Assembly: GCF_000511355.1 (NCBI RefSeq)
Contig: NC_023135.1
Location: forward strand, 255,462 to 319,461
Source: Leisingera methylohalidivorans DSM 14336
Lineage (GTDB): Bacteria > Pseudomonadota > Alphaproteobacteria > Rhodobacterales > Rhodobacteraceae
Direction: 5' to 3'
Length of the DNA stretch: 64,000 bases
This document shows, in pieces, positions 1-7,757 of this stretch. The notes beneath the pieces are model-generated. The model was not told the origin of the DNA. It saw only the letters and a list, made by a program, of their open reading frames with translations, and did not search any database. Positions within the stretch are counted from its first letter, which is position 1. Every line of letters starts with the position of its first letter. The translations under genes and the position numbers were made by a program.

Positions 1-225
1 TTTCAGCTCATAAAGAACCGCCAGCAGGGTGTAGCTGTCCTTGCCGCCCGACAGGCAGACCAGCCATTTCGGGGTGCTGCCGTCAGTGCGGCGCTCCACC
101 ATGCCGTATTGGTCGATCGCCTCGCGCGCATAGCGCACGATGCGCTTCCTGAGTTTCTTGAACTCGGTGGTCGAGGGGGCGCCGGCAAACAGCGGATGGA
201 TTTCGTCCAGGTCATCATCAAGCAT
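1..225 (-). CDS. ttcA: tRNA 2-thiocytidine(32) synthetase TtcA, N-terminal part
   Basis: Only the first 75 codons are inside the window; the gene runs off the left edge. The ATG is at 225 and the protein begins [13 protein letters not shown]. It reaches the PP-loop motif [12 protein letters not shown], the ATP-pyrophosphatase signature of the TtcA/TilS group. The spacing from the N-terminus to the PP-loop and the [15 protein letters not shown] helix before it fit TtcA, which thiolates C32 of certain tRNAs using an Fe-S cluster. The CxxC cluster ligands would lie outside the window and cannot be checked. It is the last visible gene of the minus-strand series rpmH, rnpA, yidD, ttcA, and 55 bases separate it from yidD. 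Confidence 0.85.
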   Translation of the reverse strand, partial: MLDDDLDEIHPLFAGAPSTTEFKKLRKRIVRYAREAIDQYGMVERRTDGSTPKWLVCLSGGKDSYTLLAVLYELK

Positions 226-280
226 GGGCGCGCCCTAGCCGAGGAATTGCGTTTTGCCAAGGAAAAAAGGTGTTCCGGCG

Positions 281-511
281 TCAGTCCTTGCTGCCGGGGA
301 CCGGGTCATAGCCGTCGCCGCCGAAGGGATGGCAGCGTCCGATCCGGCGGGCGGCGAGCCAGGCGCCCTTGATCGCACCGTGTCTTTCCAGCGCTTCCAT
401 TGCATAGGCCGAGCAGGTGGGCTGGTAGCGGCAGTTGAAGCCGACCCAGGGGCTGAACAGCAGCCGGTAGGCGCGCACGGGCAGGGCAAAGATATGGGCC
501 AGCGGGGTCAT
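281..511 (-). CDS. yidD: membrane protein insertion efficiency factor YidD
   Basis: A 76-residue protein when started at the ATG at 511 ([19 protein letters not shown]); an in-frame ATG at 538 would add nine residues. The family core [18 protein letters not shown] is present, with conserved cysteines and the short amphipathic N-terminal helix. YidD helps YidC insert inner-membrane proteins and is usually found between rnpA and yidC. Here rnpA is directly upstream on the same strand, but ttcA rather than yidC follows. The C-terminus [12 protein letters not shown] is also typical of the family. I prefer the shorter start because the alpha-proteobacterial homologues I know begin at this MTPLAH. 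Confidence 0.9.
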   Translation of the reverse strand: MTPLAHIFALPVRAYRLLFSPWVGFNCRYQPTCSAYAMEALERHGAIKGAWLAARRIGRCHPFGGDGYDPVPGSKD

Positions 512-616
512 GGCGGTTAGATAGGGCGGGCGGTGCAATATGGCAATGAGGGCTGCGGCCTCCCGCGGGGAGGGGCAGGCGCCGGGCCGGCTTGCGCAGT
601 TTTACTGGCCGTGAAT

Positions 617-1042
617 TTACTGGCCGTGGATTTTCTTGAGCGCGTAGATCAGGTCGCGCTTCAGCTCCTCGAACGGGCGCTGGGCGGTCTCGGCCGCGCG
701 GCCGATCAGCACGTAATCCCATCCCGGACGGCCATGCGCGGGTAGAATCATCCGCGCGGCCTCGCGCAGACGGCGCTTGGCACGGTTGCGGGCAACGGCG
801 TTGCCGACCTTTTTGGAACAGGTGAAGCCCATGCGGATCCCGCCGTCATCGGCACGGTTCCGGCCCTGGACCATCATGCCCTTGGTGCCCTGCTTGCGGG
901 CAGGCGGGCGGGCACAGGCGAGGAAATCACGGCGCTTGGCCATGACCTCGATCCTGGGCGCTTGGGATGCGCAAACGGACACCGCCGGAGGCGTATCCCC
1001 GCGGGCAGCTGTGCCGTCCTTGGGGGCCTCCGGCGGTGTCAT
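617..1042 (-). CDS. rnpA: ribonuclease P protein component RnpA
   Basis: A 141-residue basic protein, the protein subunit of RNase P that helps the catalytic RNA cleave tRNA 5' leaders. The signature RNR motif region reads KKVGNAVARNRAKRRLREA, in the middle of the protein, followed by the conserved DYVLIGR strand. The N-terminus carries about 33 extra residues before MAKRRDF. Rhodobacteraceae RnpA often has this kind of extension starting MTPPEAP, so the start at 1042 is preferred over the internal ATG. It lies 23 bases downstream of rpmH in the standard rpmH-rnpA-yidD order and is probably co-transcribed from the promoter upstream of rpmH. Confidence 0.95.
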   Translation of the reverse strand: MTPPEAPKDGTAARGDTPPAVSVCASQAPRIEVMAKRRDFLACARPPARKQGTKGMMVQGRNRADDGGIRMGFTCSKKVGNAVARNRAKRRLREAARMILPAHGRPGWDYVLIGRAAETAQRPFEELKRDLIYALKKIHGQ

Positions 1043-1065
1043 GTCCGTCAGAACGGGAACTGAGC

Positions 1066-1200
1066 TTAAGCGCTCAGTTCTTTCCGGCCGCGGGCGCGGC
1101 GGGCGTTCAGGATCTTGCGGCCTGCCTTGGTGGCCATGCGCGCACGGAAGCCGTGGCGGCGTTTGCGAACCAGGTTCGAAGGCTGATAGGTGCGTTTCAT
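1066..1200 (-). CDS. rpmH: 50S ribosomal protein L34
   Basis: A 44-codon gene on the minus strand encoding [18 protein letters not shown] and ending [11 protein letters not shown], with the arginine/lysine-rich composition of bacterial L34. The ATG is the reverse complement of CAT at 1198-1200 and the TAA stop is at 1066-1068. It is the first gene of the rpmH-rnpA-yidD-ttcA series. No other reading frame in this interval matches a known protein. Confidence 0.97.
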   Translation of the reverse strand: MKRTYQPSNLVRKRRHGFRARMATKAGRKILNARRARGRKELSA

Positions 1201-1566
1201 CGCTCCGGTCTCCACATTGTATCTTCGGGCAGGGCGCGGAATCGCCTCCCGGGGGGTCTATCTCGAAGCCCGGTCTTTAGGAGGGAACGGCGGGTAAGTC
1301 AAACCCTGCGAGGTGAGAAAACACCTTTTGGGGTAAGAAAACGCCGGTTCGCATGGCGGTGCGGGACCCGGGCGTGCAACATTTCTGCTGAAAACCGCGC
1401 CAGGACCGTCTCCGGGCAGGGCGGATGTAACATCGGGGCGGTGATTCTGCCACAAACCTCACGAATCCGGGGGGAGATGATCAAGCCGCCGTGAGACAGG
1501 GCTGCCCGGCCTCGCGCCGGGGGCAATTAACACGTAGCAAAAAGGCATTGTTACAGAGACGGACGT
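1201..1566. other. divergent intergenic region rpmH / TVP38 gene
   Basis: 366 bases without a supported gene. It holds the rpmH promoter candidate and, near its right end, TTAACA then GTTACA with 17 bases between (around 1528-1556), a weak promoter candidate for the plus-strand TVP38 gene. A small dyad AGGTG/CACCT (around 1311-1326) has no clear role. I see no RNA gene. Confidence 0.5.
1274..1302 (-). promoter_or_regulatory. candidate sigma-70 promoter of rpmH-rnpA
   Basis: Read on the minus strand, TTGACT (1302-1297) is followed after exactly 17 bases by TAAAGA (1279-1274). This lies about 75 bases upstream of the rpmH start codon and has close to consensus -35 and good spacing. No experimental support is available from sequence alone. 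Confidence 0.5.
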
Positions 1567-2352
1567 ATGAGCGACATGAGCGAGACACCCAAAACCGAAT
1601 CCCAGCCGAAGGACCAGACGGGGGCCAAGCCAGGCCTGGCCCGCCACCTGCCGCTGATTGCCGTGGCGGCGGTGGCGCTGATCGGGGCGGTGACGCTGAA
1701 AGACCACCTGACCTTTGACACGCTGCGCGAGAACCGCGAGGCGCTGATGGCGTTCCGGGATCAGAACTACCCGGGTCTGGTGGCGCTGTTCATGGGCCTT
1801 TATATTGTGATCGTGCTGTTTTCGCTGCCGGGAGCTGCGGTGGCCTCGGTCACCGGCGGGTTCCTGTTCGGGCTGGTGGCGGGCACCGCGGTCAACGTGA
1901 TCTCGGCCACCATTGGTGCTGCGGGCATCTTTCTGGCGGCGCGCTGGGGGCTGGGGGCGGTGCTGACCGCCAAGATGGAAGCGGCAGAAGGCCGGGTGCA
2001 GATGCTGAAACAGGCGCTGCGCGAGAATGAGGTGGAGGTGCTGCTGCTGCTGCGTCTGGTGCCGGCAGTGCCGTTCTTCGTGGCCAACCTGCTGCCTGCG
2101 CTGGTGGGCGTGAAGTTCCGCAATTTCCTGTGGACCACGGCGGTGGGGATCATTCCGGGCGCCATCGTCTTCACCTGGATCGGGGTCGGCGTGGGGGCGG
2201 TGTTCGACCGCGGCGGCGAGCCGGATCTGAGCCTGTTGTGGGAGCCGCATGTGATCGGGCCGATCCTGGGGCTGTGCGTGCTGGCGGCAATGCCGATCCT
2301 GGTCAAATCCGTCCGCGGCACCCTGCGCGGCAAAAACAGCAAGGATACCTGA
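1567..2352 (+). CDS. TVP38/TMEM64 (DedA-like) inner-membrane protein
   Basis: A 261-residue membrane protein. After a hydrophilic N-terminus there is a transmembrane segment at about residues 28-45, a long hydrophobic block at about 70-130, and further segments near 190-215 and 225-250. The core GAAVASVTGGFLFGL and the LLLLRLVPAVPFFVANLLPAL block match the SNARE-associated/TVP38 domain of the DedA superfamily. These proteins are linked to lipid scrambling or flippase activity; the substrate of this one is unknown. The gene ends two bases before a mercuric-reductase-like flavoprotein, a pairing seen in many bacteria, and the sensor kinase follows. The three probably form one operon. Confidence 0.85.
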   Translation: MSDMSETPKTESQPKDQTGAKPGLARHLPLIAVAAVALIGAVTLKDHLTFDTLRENREALMAFRDQNYPGLVALFMGLYIVIVLFSLPGAAVASVTGGFLFGLVAGTAVNVISATIGAAGIFLAARWGLGAVLTAKMEAAEGRVQMLKQALRENEVEVLLLLRLVPAVPFFVANLLPALVGVKFRNFLWTTAVGIIPGAIVFTWIGVGVGAVFDRGGEPDLSLLWEPHVIGPILGLCVLAAMPILVKSVRGTLRGKNSKDT

Positions 2353-2354
2353 AC

Positions 2355-3773
2355 ATGAGCCGCATTGAATGTGATCTTCTGGTGATCGGCGCCGGGTCGG
2401 GCGGGCTGTCAGTGGCCGCCGGTGCCAGCCAGATGGGGGCGTCGGTTGTTCTGCTGGAGGGCCACAAGATGGGCGGCGACTGCCTGAATTACGGCTGTGT
2501 GCCTTCCAAGGCGCTGCTGGCCAGCGGCAAGGCGGCGCACAGGCAGGCGCATACCCAAGCCTTCGGGGTGGCGGATCAGCGCCCGCAGCCGGATTACGCC
2601 GCGGTCAAGGATCATGTGCAGGCGGTGATCGGCACCATTGCCCCGGTCGACAGCCAGGAACGGTTCGAGGGTCTTGGCGTGCGGGTGATCCGCGAGTTCG
2701 GCCGGTTCGTCTCGCCGGGGGAAGTCGAAGCAGGCCCGCACCGGATTACGGCGCGGCGGGTGGTGATTGCCACCGGATCATCGCCGCTGGTGCCGCCGAT
2801 CCCCGGGCTGGACAAGGTGCCCTATGAAACAAATGAGACCCTGTTCGGGCTGCGCGAGGCGCCGGAACACCTGCTGATCATCGGCGGCGGCCCGATCGGC
2901 ATGGAAATGGCGCAGGCGCATGTCCGCCTTGGCTGCAAGGTCACCGTGATCGAAGGGCTGAAGGCGCTGGGCAAGGATGACCCGGAAGCGGCGGCGCTGG
3001 TGCTGGATCGTTTGCGCGCTGAAGGGGTCGGGATCGCGGAGGGCGCCATGGTCTCGCGCATCGGCGGCCAGGCCGGTGCGATTGAGGTGGAGACCAAGGA
3101 CGGCAGCCTGTTCAGGGGCACGCATCTGCTGATGGCGGTGGGACGCAAGGCCAATACGGAGCGGCTGAACCTGCAGGCGGCCGGGATCGAGACCCGGGCC
3201 AACGGTATCAAGGTGGACGACAGCCTGCGGACCACCAACAAGCGGGTCTATGCCATCGGCGACGTGTCCGGCGGGCTGCAGTTCACCCATGTGGCGGGCT
3301 ATCACGCAAGTATTATCATCCGCTCCGCCCTGTTCGGCCTGCCGTCGAAGGCCAAGACCAGCCACATCCCCTGGGCCACCTACACCGACCCGGAACTGGC
3401 GCAGGCCGGGCTGACCGAAACGCAGGCGCGGGACATTTATGGCGTCAAGCTGGAGGTCGCCCGGTTTGACTACAGCCACAACGACCGCGCCATTGCCGAG
3501 CGCAAAGCCGAGGGGTTCATCAAGGTGATGGTTTTCAAGGGCCGTCCCGTGGGGGCCACCATCGCAGGCCATCAGGCGGGCGAGCTGATCAGCCTGTGGT
3601 CTCTTGCACTGGCCAACCGCCTGAAAATGAGCCAGATTGCAGCCATGGTTGCGCCTTACCCCTCCATCAGTGAGGTTAACAAACGGGTGGCAGGGGCCTA
3701 TTTCACCCCGCGGCTGTTTGAGAGTAGTTTTGTGAAACGCGCAGTGCGATTGGTCCAGCGCTGGATTCCTTGA
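2355..3773 (+). CDS. FAD-dependent pyridine nucleotide-disulphide oxidoreductase (MerA/Lpd-like)
   Basis: A 472-residue flavoprotein. The N-terminal FAD-binding motif is VIGAGSGGLSVAAG, followed by the redox-active disulphide GGDCLNYGCVPSKALL with cysteines in C-x4-C spacing. The NAD(P)H-binding fold begins IIGGGPIGMEMA, and the second FAD motif is VYAIGDV. The C-terminal dimer interface reads APYPSISEV, where classical lipoamide dehydrogenase has a His-Pro; the histidine is replaced by tyrosine. That argues against a true dihydrolipoamide dehydrogenase, and no N-terminal heavy-metal domain or C-terminal vicinal cysteines support mercuric reductase. It matches the group encoded next to TVP38 genes. 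Start chosen at ATG 2355, two bases after the upstream stop. The substrate is unknown. Confidence 0.85.
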   Translation: MSRIECDLLVIGAGSGGLSVAAGASQMGASVVLLEGHKMGGDCLNYGCVPSKALLASGKAAHRQAHTQAFGVADQRPQPDYAAVKDHVQAVIGTIAPVDSQERFEGLGVRVIREFGRFVSPGEVEAGPHRITARRVVIATGSSPLVPPIPGLDKVPYETNETLFGLREAPEHLLIIGGGPIGMEMAQAHVRLGCKVTVIEGLKALGKDDPEAAALVLDRLRAEGVGIAEGAMVSRIGGQAGAIEVETKDGSLFRGTHLLMAVGRKANTERLNLQAAGIETRANGIKVDDSLRTTNKRVYAIGDVSGGLQFTHVAGYHASIIIRSALFGLPSKAKTSHIPWATYTDPELAQAGLTETQARDIYGVKLEVARFDYSHNDRAIAERKAEGFIKVMVFKGRPVGATIAGHQAGELISLWSLALANRLKMSQIAAMVAPYPSISEVNKRVAGAYFTPRLFESSFVKRAVRLVQRWIP

Positions 3774-3788
3774 GGCAAAGGCAGCGGA

Positions 3789-5174
3789 ATGCTCAACACG
3801 CTTTCGGGCAGATTTCTGATCCTGACCACGGTCTTCGTGATGCTGGCCGAGATCCTGATTTTTGTGCCGTCGATTGCGCGGTTCCGCGAGGATTATCTGG
3901 CCGACCGGCTGCAGCGGGCGCAGATCGCATCGCTGGCACTGCTGGCCGACGATATGCTGGAGACGGAACTGGAAGCGGAGCTGCTGGAGAACGCGGGCGT
4001 TTTCAACGTGGTGCTGCGCCGTGACGAGATCCGCCAGCTGATGCTGGCCTCGCCGATCCCGCAGCCGATCACCGGGACTTATGATTTGCGTGAGGCGGGG
4101 GCGATGACCTTGATCCGCGATGCAATGCTGCGCATGGCCCGCCCCGGAAATGAAATCATCCGGGTGATCGGTGCGCCGGTGCGCGATGCGGGGATCCTGA
4201 TCGAGATCACCATGGAAACCGCGCCGCTGCGCGCGGCGATGATCGATTACGGGGTGCGGATCCTGGCTTTGTCGGCGGTGATTTCGGTTTTCACGGCGCT
4301 GTTGCTGTTTGTCGCGGTGCGGATTGTGCTGGTGAAGCCGATCAAGGCGGTGGTTGGCTATATGCAGCGCTATGCGGCGGCGCCGGAAGATGCGCGCGGC
4401 ATCATCCACCCGAGTTCCAGCGTGGTGGAGCTGCGCGAGGCGGAAGAGGCGCTGATGCAGCTGCAAACCGAGCTGACTCACGCGCTGAAACAGCGCGAAC
4501 GGCTGGCGCAGCTGGGCGGTGCTGTGGCCAAGGTGAGCCATGATCTGCGCAACATCCTGACCTCGGCGCAGCTGTTCACCGACCGGATCGAGATGAGCGA
4601 GGATCCTCTGGTGCGCCGCCTGGCGCCGAAGCTGGTGAATTCGATCACCCGCGCGGTGTCCCTGTGCGAGGGCACCCTGGCGTTCGGGCGCGCCGAGGAG
4701 CCGTCGCCCACTTTTGCAGTGGTCAGCTTGCATGAGATCACTGCGGATATTGCCGAAAGCGAGCTGCTGGCGGCAGGCAGCGAACTGGTCGGGATCGTCA
4801 ACGCCGTGCCCAAGCCAATGATGCTGCGCGCCGATTCCGAACAGCTGTTCCGGATCGTGATGAACCTGGTGCGCAACGCCCGGCAGGCGATCATCGCCAC
4901 TGGCAAGCCGGGGCAGATCACGGTTGATGCGCGCGAGGAAGAGGACGCCTGGTACATCACCGTTGCCGACACCGGACCGGGATTGCCCAAAAGGGCGCAG
5001 GACAATCTGTTCACCCCGTTCCAGGGCGGCGCCCGCAAGGGCGGCACGGGGCTGGGCCTGGCCATTGCGGGCGAACTGGCCCGCGGCCATGGCGGATCGG
5101 TTGTGCTGAAGGAAACCTGCCCCGAAGGCACGGTGTTCGAGATCTGCCTGCCCAAGGGTGACGGCACGATCTGA
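3789..5174 (+). CDS. orphan membrane sensor histidine kinase
   Basis: A 461-residue kinase. There are two membrane helices, at about residues 7-27 and 157-185, bracketing a periplasmic sensor region of about 130 residues. A short HAMP-like stretch follows, then the dimerisation/phosphoacceptor motif KVSHDLRNILTSAQL with the predicted phosphorylated His. The ATPase domain shows the N box NLVRNARQAI, the G1 box DTGPGLP and the G2 box GGTGLGLAI. The gene lies 15 bases after the flavoprotein gene and is followed by a tRNA. No response regulator is encoded within the window, so its partner must be elsewhere. The position in an operon with TVP38 and the flavoprotein suggests envelope or redox sensing, but that is inference. 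Confidence 0.9.
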   Translation: MLNTLSGRFLILTTVFVMLAEILIFVPSIARFREDYLADRLQRAQIASLALLADDMLETELEAELLENAGVFNVVLRRDEIRQLMLASPIPQPITGTYDLREAGAMTLIRDAMLRMARPGNEIIRVIGAPVRDAGILIEITMETAPLRAAMIDYGVRILALSAVISVFTALLLFVAVRIVLVKPIKAVVGYMQRYAAAPEDARGIIHPSSSVVELREAEEALMQLQTELTHALKQRERLAQLGGAVAKVSHDLRNILTSAQLFTDRIEMSEDPLVRRLAPKLVNSITRAVSLCEGTLAFGRAEEPSPTFAVVSLHEITADIAESELLAAGSELVGIVNAVPKPMMLRADSEQLFRIVMNLVRNARQAIIATGKPGQITVDAREEEDAWYITVADTGPGLPKRAQDNLFTPFQGGARKGGTGLGLAIAGELARGHGGSVVLKETCPEGTVFEICLPKGDGTI

Positions 5175-5228
5175 CACTTGCAGACCGGCGGGCGGGAATA
5201 TTCCGGCCGGGTGAAACAAATTTGGCTT

Positions 5229-5257
5229 TTGGGGTTGCGCCCGTGCGGTGCTATGAT
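5229..5257 (+). promoter_or_regulatory. candidate promoter of tRNA-Arg
   Basis: TTGGGG at 5229-5234 and TATGAT at 5252-5257 are separated by 17 bases and lie 16 bases upstream of the tRNA 5' end. The -10 is close to consensus; the -35 keeps only TTG. Confidence 0.45.
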
Positions 5258-5273
5258 TAAACCCCGCCGCAGT

Positions 5274-5350
5274 GGACCGATAGCTCAGCTGGATAGAGTA
5301 CTTGACTACGAATCAAGGGGTCGGGGGTTCGAATCCTCCTCGGTCCGCCA
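5274..5350 (+). tRNA. tRNA-Arg (anticodon ACG)
   Basis: 77 bases with encoded CCA. The acceptor stem GGACCGA pairs with TCGGTCC, the D arm includes GCTCAGCTGGATAGAG, and the anticodon stem CTTGA/TCAAG encloses CTACGAA, giving anticodon ACG (A34 becoming inosine, reading CGU/CGC/CGA). The T loop is TTCGAAT. Discriminator G. Confidence 0.97.
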
Positions 5351-5547
5351 CTAATCTTCGCACAGGCCTAAGATTTTCCAACCATTTTCAATGGGCTGGT
5401 GTCGCGTGCTGCGATTTTTCCGGTTGGCAGCCACCCGCCGCTTGGGCCGCTGCCGGCCGCAAGGCTGATGCGGCCGGCCCCGCCCTCGCAGGGATTGCGG
5501 CAATCGTGTTTTACCCTAGACGGCTGCCCGGTCCGGAGGACCGCCGT

Positions 5548-6759
5548 TCAGGCGCGGTTCCGTTGCTGCTGCGCAGCGTCCAGTTCCTGTGCCGGTCCGA
5601 AGAATTCGTAAAAGATGCGATCCTCGTCAACACCTGCTGATCTGAGGCCATTCACGGCCATCGCCATAAACCCCTTGGGTCCGCATATGTAGTAGTCAGC
5701 CTGATCAGTGTTGGTGTTGCGGGCAAGCCACTCCGGCGTGACACGGCCCTCCACGTCGAAGTTCGCTGCTGCCCGGTCTTCGGAACTGGGGTCCTCGAAA
5801 AAGGTGACGCACCGGCGGGACAGGGACCGGGCGATATCCGGCATGACGTGATGCCTGCCATTGTGCGTGGCATGGAGGTAGGTCGCAGCGCGGTTGTTTG
5901 CAGCCATGACCTCGAGCATGGAAATCATCGGCGTCAGGCCGACGCCGGCCGACAGCAGCACAACCTCGGTCTCCTGCCCGCTTTTCAGGAAAAACTCGCC
6001 GGCCGGAGCCGCCGCGTTGAGCACAGTGCCTTCGGCCGCCTGTTCATGCAGCCAGGTGCTTGCCAGACCGCCTTGCTCGCGCTTTACCGTGATCCGGTAG
6101 AAGTCATTCGATGGACCGGAGGAAATCGAATAGTTGCGGCGCAGCTTGCCGGTTCCGGGCACATCAAGATCGAAGGAAAGATACTGACCCGGCTTGTGCT
6201 TCAGCACGGGCTGGCCATCGGCGGGTTTCAGGATGAATGACATGACGTCAGCACTCTCCTGGATCCGTTTGCCGATCCGGAATTCCCGCCAGCCGCGCCA
6301 GCCGCCTCCGGTGGCTGCGGTCTCCTGGTACAGCTGCTCTTCGCGGCCGATCAGGATATTCGCCAGGAACCAATATGCTTCGCCCCAGGCGCGGATCACC
6401 TCCCCGGTCGCCGCATCCTTGAGAACCGCTTTGATTGCGGCCAGCAGGGCGCTGGCGACATGACCATAATGACGGGGTTCGATTTGCAGGCCGACATGCT
6501 TGTTTGCAATACGTTCCACCGCTGCGGCCATCACCGGGAGGTTTTCGATGTTCTGGGCGTAGGCCAGGATGGCGTTGGTCAAAGCTGCGTGCTGCGGGGA
6601 GTCGCCGCCCTGATGCGACTGGTTGAACAATGTGCGGATTTCCGGATCGGCCAGCAGCCTGTCGTACATCTCGGCTACAATTTCGCGCCCATGCTGCGCC
6701 AGTGCCGGAACAGTCGCCTTTACGGTGTCGATGGTGGTTTGGCTGAGTGGCTGTGCCAT
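5548..6759 (-). CDS. hmp: flavohaemoglobin / nitric oxide dioxygenase Hmp
   Basis: A 403-residue protein from the ATG at 6759; an upstream in-frame ATG at 6825 lies in the promoter region and is rejected. The globin domain (about 1-135) shows the B10 Tyr (EMYDRLL) and the proximal haem His at about residue 88 (NKHVGLQ). The FAD domain carries RRNYSISSGP, the NAD domain GVGLTPMISML, and the C-terminus FYEFFGP. The enzyme oxidises NO with O2 to nitrate using NAD(P)H in the cytoplasm. It is divergent from an NsrR-type gene, and a match to the NsrR operator covers its predicted -35. This is the standard arrangement for NO-inducible detoxification. Confidence 0.96.
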   Translation of the reverse strand: MAQPLSQTTIDTVKATVPALAQHGREIVAEMYDRLLADPEIRTLFNQSHQGGDSPQHAALTNAILAYAQNIENLPVMAAAVERIANKHVGLQIEPRHYGHVASALLAAIKAVLKDAATGEVIRAWGEAYWFLANILIGREEQLYQETAATGGGWRGWREFRIGKRIQESADVMSFILKPADGQPVLKHKPGQYLSFDLDVPGTGKLRRNYSISSGPSNDFYRITVKREQGGLASTWLHEQAAEGTVLNAAAPAGEFFLKSGQETEVVLLSAGVGLTPMISMLEVMAANNRAATYLHATHNGRHHVMPDIARSLSRRCVTFFEDPSSEDRAAANFDVEGRVTPEWLARNTNTDQADYYICGPKGFMAMAVNGLRSAGVDEDRIFYEFFGPAQELDAAQQQRNRA

Positions 6760-6838
6760 TGCACGCTCCTGATTTGTCCGTTGGCAGACCCGCGGCCTGC
6801 ATCGCGGGTTTTCCGCCTGAATCATTCATTCTGTCTGC

Positions 6839-6867
6839 ATGTATGATTGAGGAATTGAAATATGCAA
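6839..6867 (-). promoter_or_regulatory. hmp: candidate hmp promoter
   Basis: On the minus strand TTGCAT (6867-6862), 17 bases, then ATACAT (6844-6839). The -35 lies inside the candidate NsrR operator at 6859-6881, so a bound repressor would block RNA polymerase. Confidence 0.5.
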
Positions 6868-6881
6868 CCCAAATGAATATT
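6859..6881. promoter_or_regulatory. candidate NsrR operator, hmp-nsrR
   Basis: A 23-bp dyad with arms AATATGCA and TGAATATT around a 7-base spacer (7 of 8 arm positions pair). Against the E. coli NsrR consensus as I remember it (AANATGCATTT, one base, then its inverse), 16 of the 20 specified positions agree, including the ATGCA and AAATG cores. It sits between two divergent genes, 22 bases from the nsrR-like start codon. Confidence 0.65.
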
Positions 6882-6903
6882 AAGGCCGCGATCGGAGCCC
6901 CGG

Positions 6904-7341
6904 ATGAAGCTGAACCTGACAACGGATTACGCCTTGAGAATTCTTATTTTCCTGGCGTCCAAACCCGAAGAGCTGCACTCGATTGAGACATTGAGCCGCA
7001 TCTACCGTCTGCCGCACAGCTCCCTGATGAAGATCGTCAGCGAGCTGGTCCGGCAAGGCTACGTCACGAGCATCCGCGGCCGGTACGGCGGCATCAAACT
7101 TGGACGGGCGGCCAGCGAAATCAATGTGGGGCAGGTCGTGCGGGTTATGGAAGAAAGCTTTGAAGTTGCCAATTGCGGAGAATGCCTGATCCAGCCTCAA
7201 TGCGGGCTCCGAGGGGTCTTTGCCGACGCGGTCAATGCGTTTCTCTGCGTCCTCGACCGCAGCACCGTCGCCGATCTGATCAGCAACAAGGAAGACCTGG
7301 TTCCATTGCTGACATTGCCTGAGGCGCCGGAACATCCGTAA
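6904..7341 (+). CDS. nsrR: Rrf2-family NO-sensing repressor, NsrR-like (copy 1)
   Basis: A 145-residue Rrf2 protein with an N-terminal winged helix (LTTDYALRILIFLAS; wing RGRYGGIKLG) and three cysteines at 91, 94 and 100 for an Fe-S cluster. NsrR uses such a cluster to sense NO and releases DNA on nitrosylation. C91 matches the E. coli position; the C-x2-C-x5-C spacing is tighter than in E. coli. The C-terminal VLDRSTVADLI segment is typical of NsrR. Its recognition helix LPHSSLMKIV differs from the canonical SRNH type. Divergence from hmp makes it the most likely hmp repressor. A second homologue lies at 9301-9717, so the division of labour is uncertain. Confidence 0.85.
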   Translation: MKLNLTTDYALRILIFLASKPEELHSIETLSRIYRLPHSSLMKIVSELVRQGYVTSIRGRYGGIKLGRAASEINVGQVVRVMEESFEVANCGECLIQPQCGLRGVFADAVNAFLCVLDRSTVADLISNKEDLVPLLTLPEAPEHP

Positions 7342-7686
7342 TCTGCCTGGTGAACCGGCAGGGGAACCCAGCCTGGCTATGGGTGGCGGTCAGGGTCTTG
7401 GCAATGTGCTCTTTGGATTTGCCACAGCCAGGCGCGCTTGCAAGGCCCTGCTTATGCTCTACGGGAAACAGCCTGAAAATTGCGTTGCCGGTCCCGTTCG
7501 GTCCGCCAACCGAAAGCCGCATCGGGTCTTTGACTGGCAAACAAGGACGAAACGCGGCTTAGCATGCCGTCTTCCTGGCTAGGGTTCCGGATTACCGCGG
7601 CTGCCGGCAATGGCATCAGGGATGCGGCATCGCTGGTAGAACATCTGTGTGCCGCACCGCCCGCCGCTGCAGCGTTGCCGGGCGAT
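7342..7686. other. intergenic region after nsrR copy 1
   Basis: No gene supported. A minus-strand open frame (7540-7280, 86 codons, internal sequence GPNGTGNAIFRLFPVEHKQG) covers much of it and overlaps the 3' end of the nsrR-like gene. It has no clear ribosome site and no family I can name with confidence. A weak stem CTGCC/GGCAG just after the nsrR stop is a poor terminator candidate. Confidence 0.4.
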
Positions 7687-7709
7687 AAAATGTTTTCAAA
7701 ATGACTGTT
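7687..7709. promoter_or_regulatory. candidate NsrR operator upstream of the HPP-CBS gene
   Basis: 23 bases beginning AAAATG and containing CAAAATGA. 15 of 20 specified positions match the remembered E. coli NsrR consensus, the same register as the hmp site. It lies 48 bases upstream of the chosen start of the HPP-CBS gene. An alternative ATG at 7701 falls inside it, which argues for the later start. Confidence 0.45.
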
Positions 7710-7757
7710 TTATGTGCAGGTTGCCGCCGGGTGATTCATTTCCGGGCAGGCGGGACC

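Noticed and set aside
2778..5219. 813-codon open frame on the minus strand
   Set aside because: It lies opposite the flavoprotein and sensor kinase genes and is rich in Gln/His/Arg, the usual look of an antisense shadow in GC-rich DNA.
5302..5640. 112-codon plus-strand frame starting inside tRNA-Arg
   Set aside because: It begins within the tRNA and overlaps the end of hmp antisense; the N-terminal residues are just translated tRNA.
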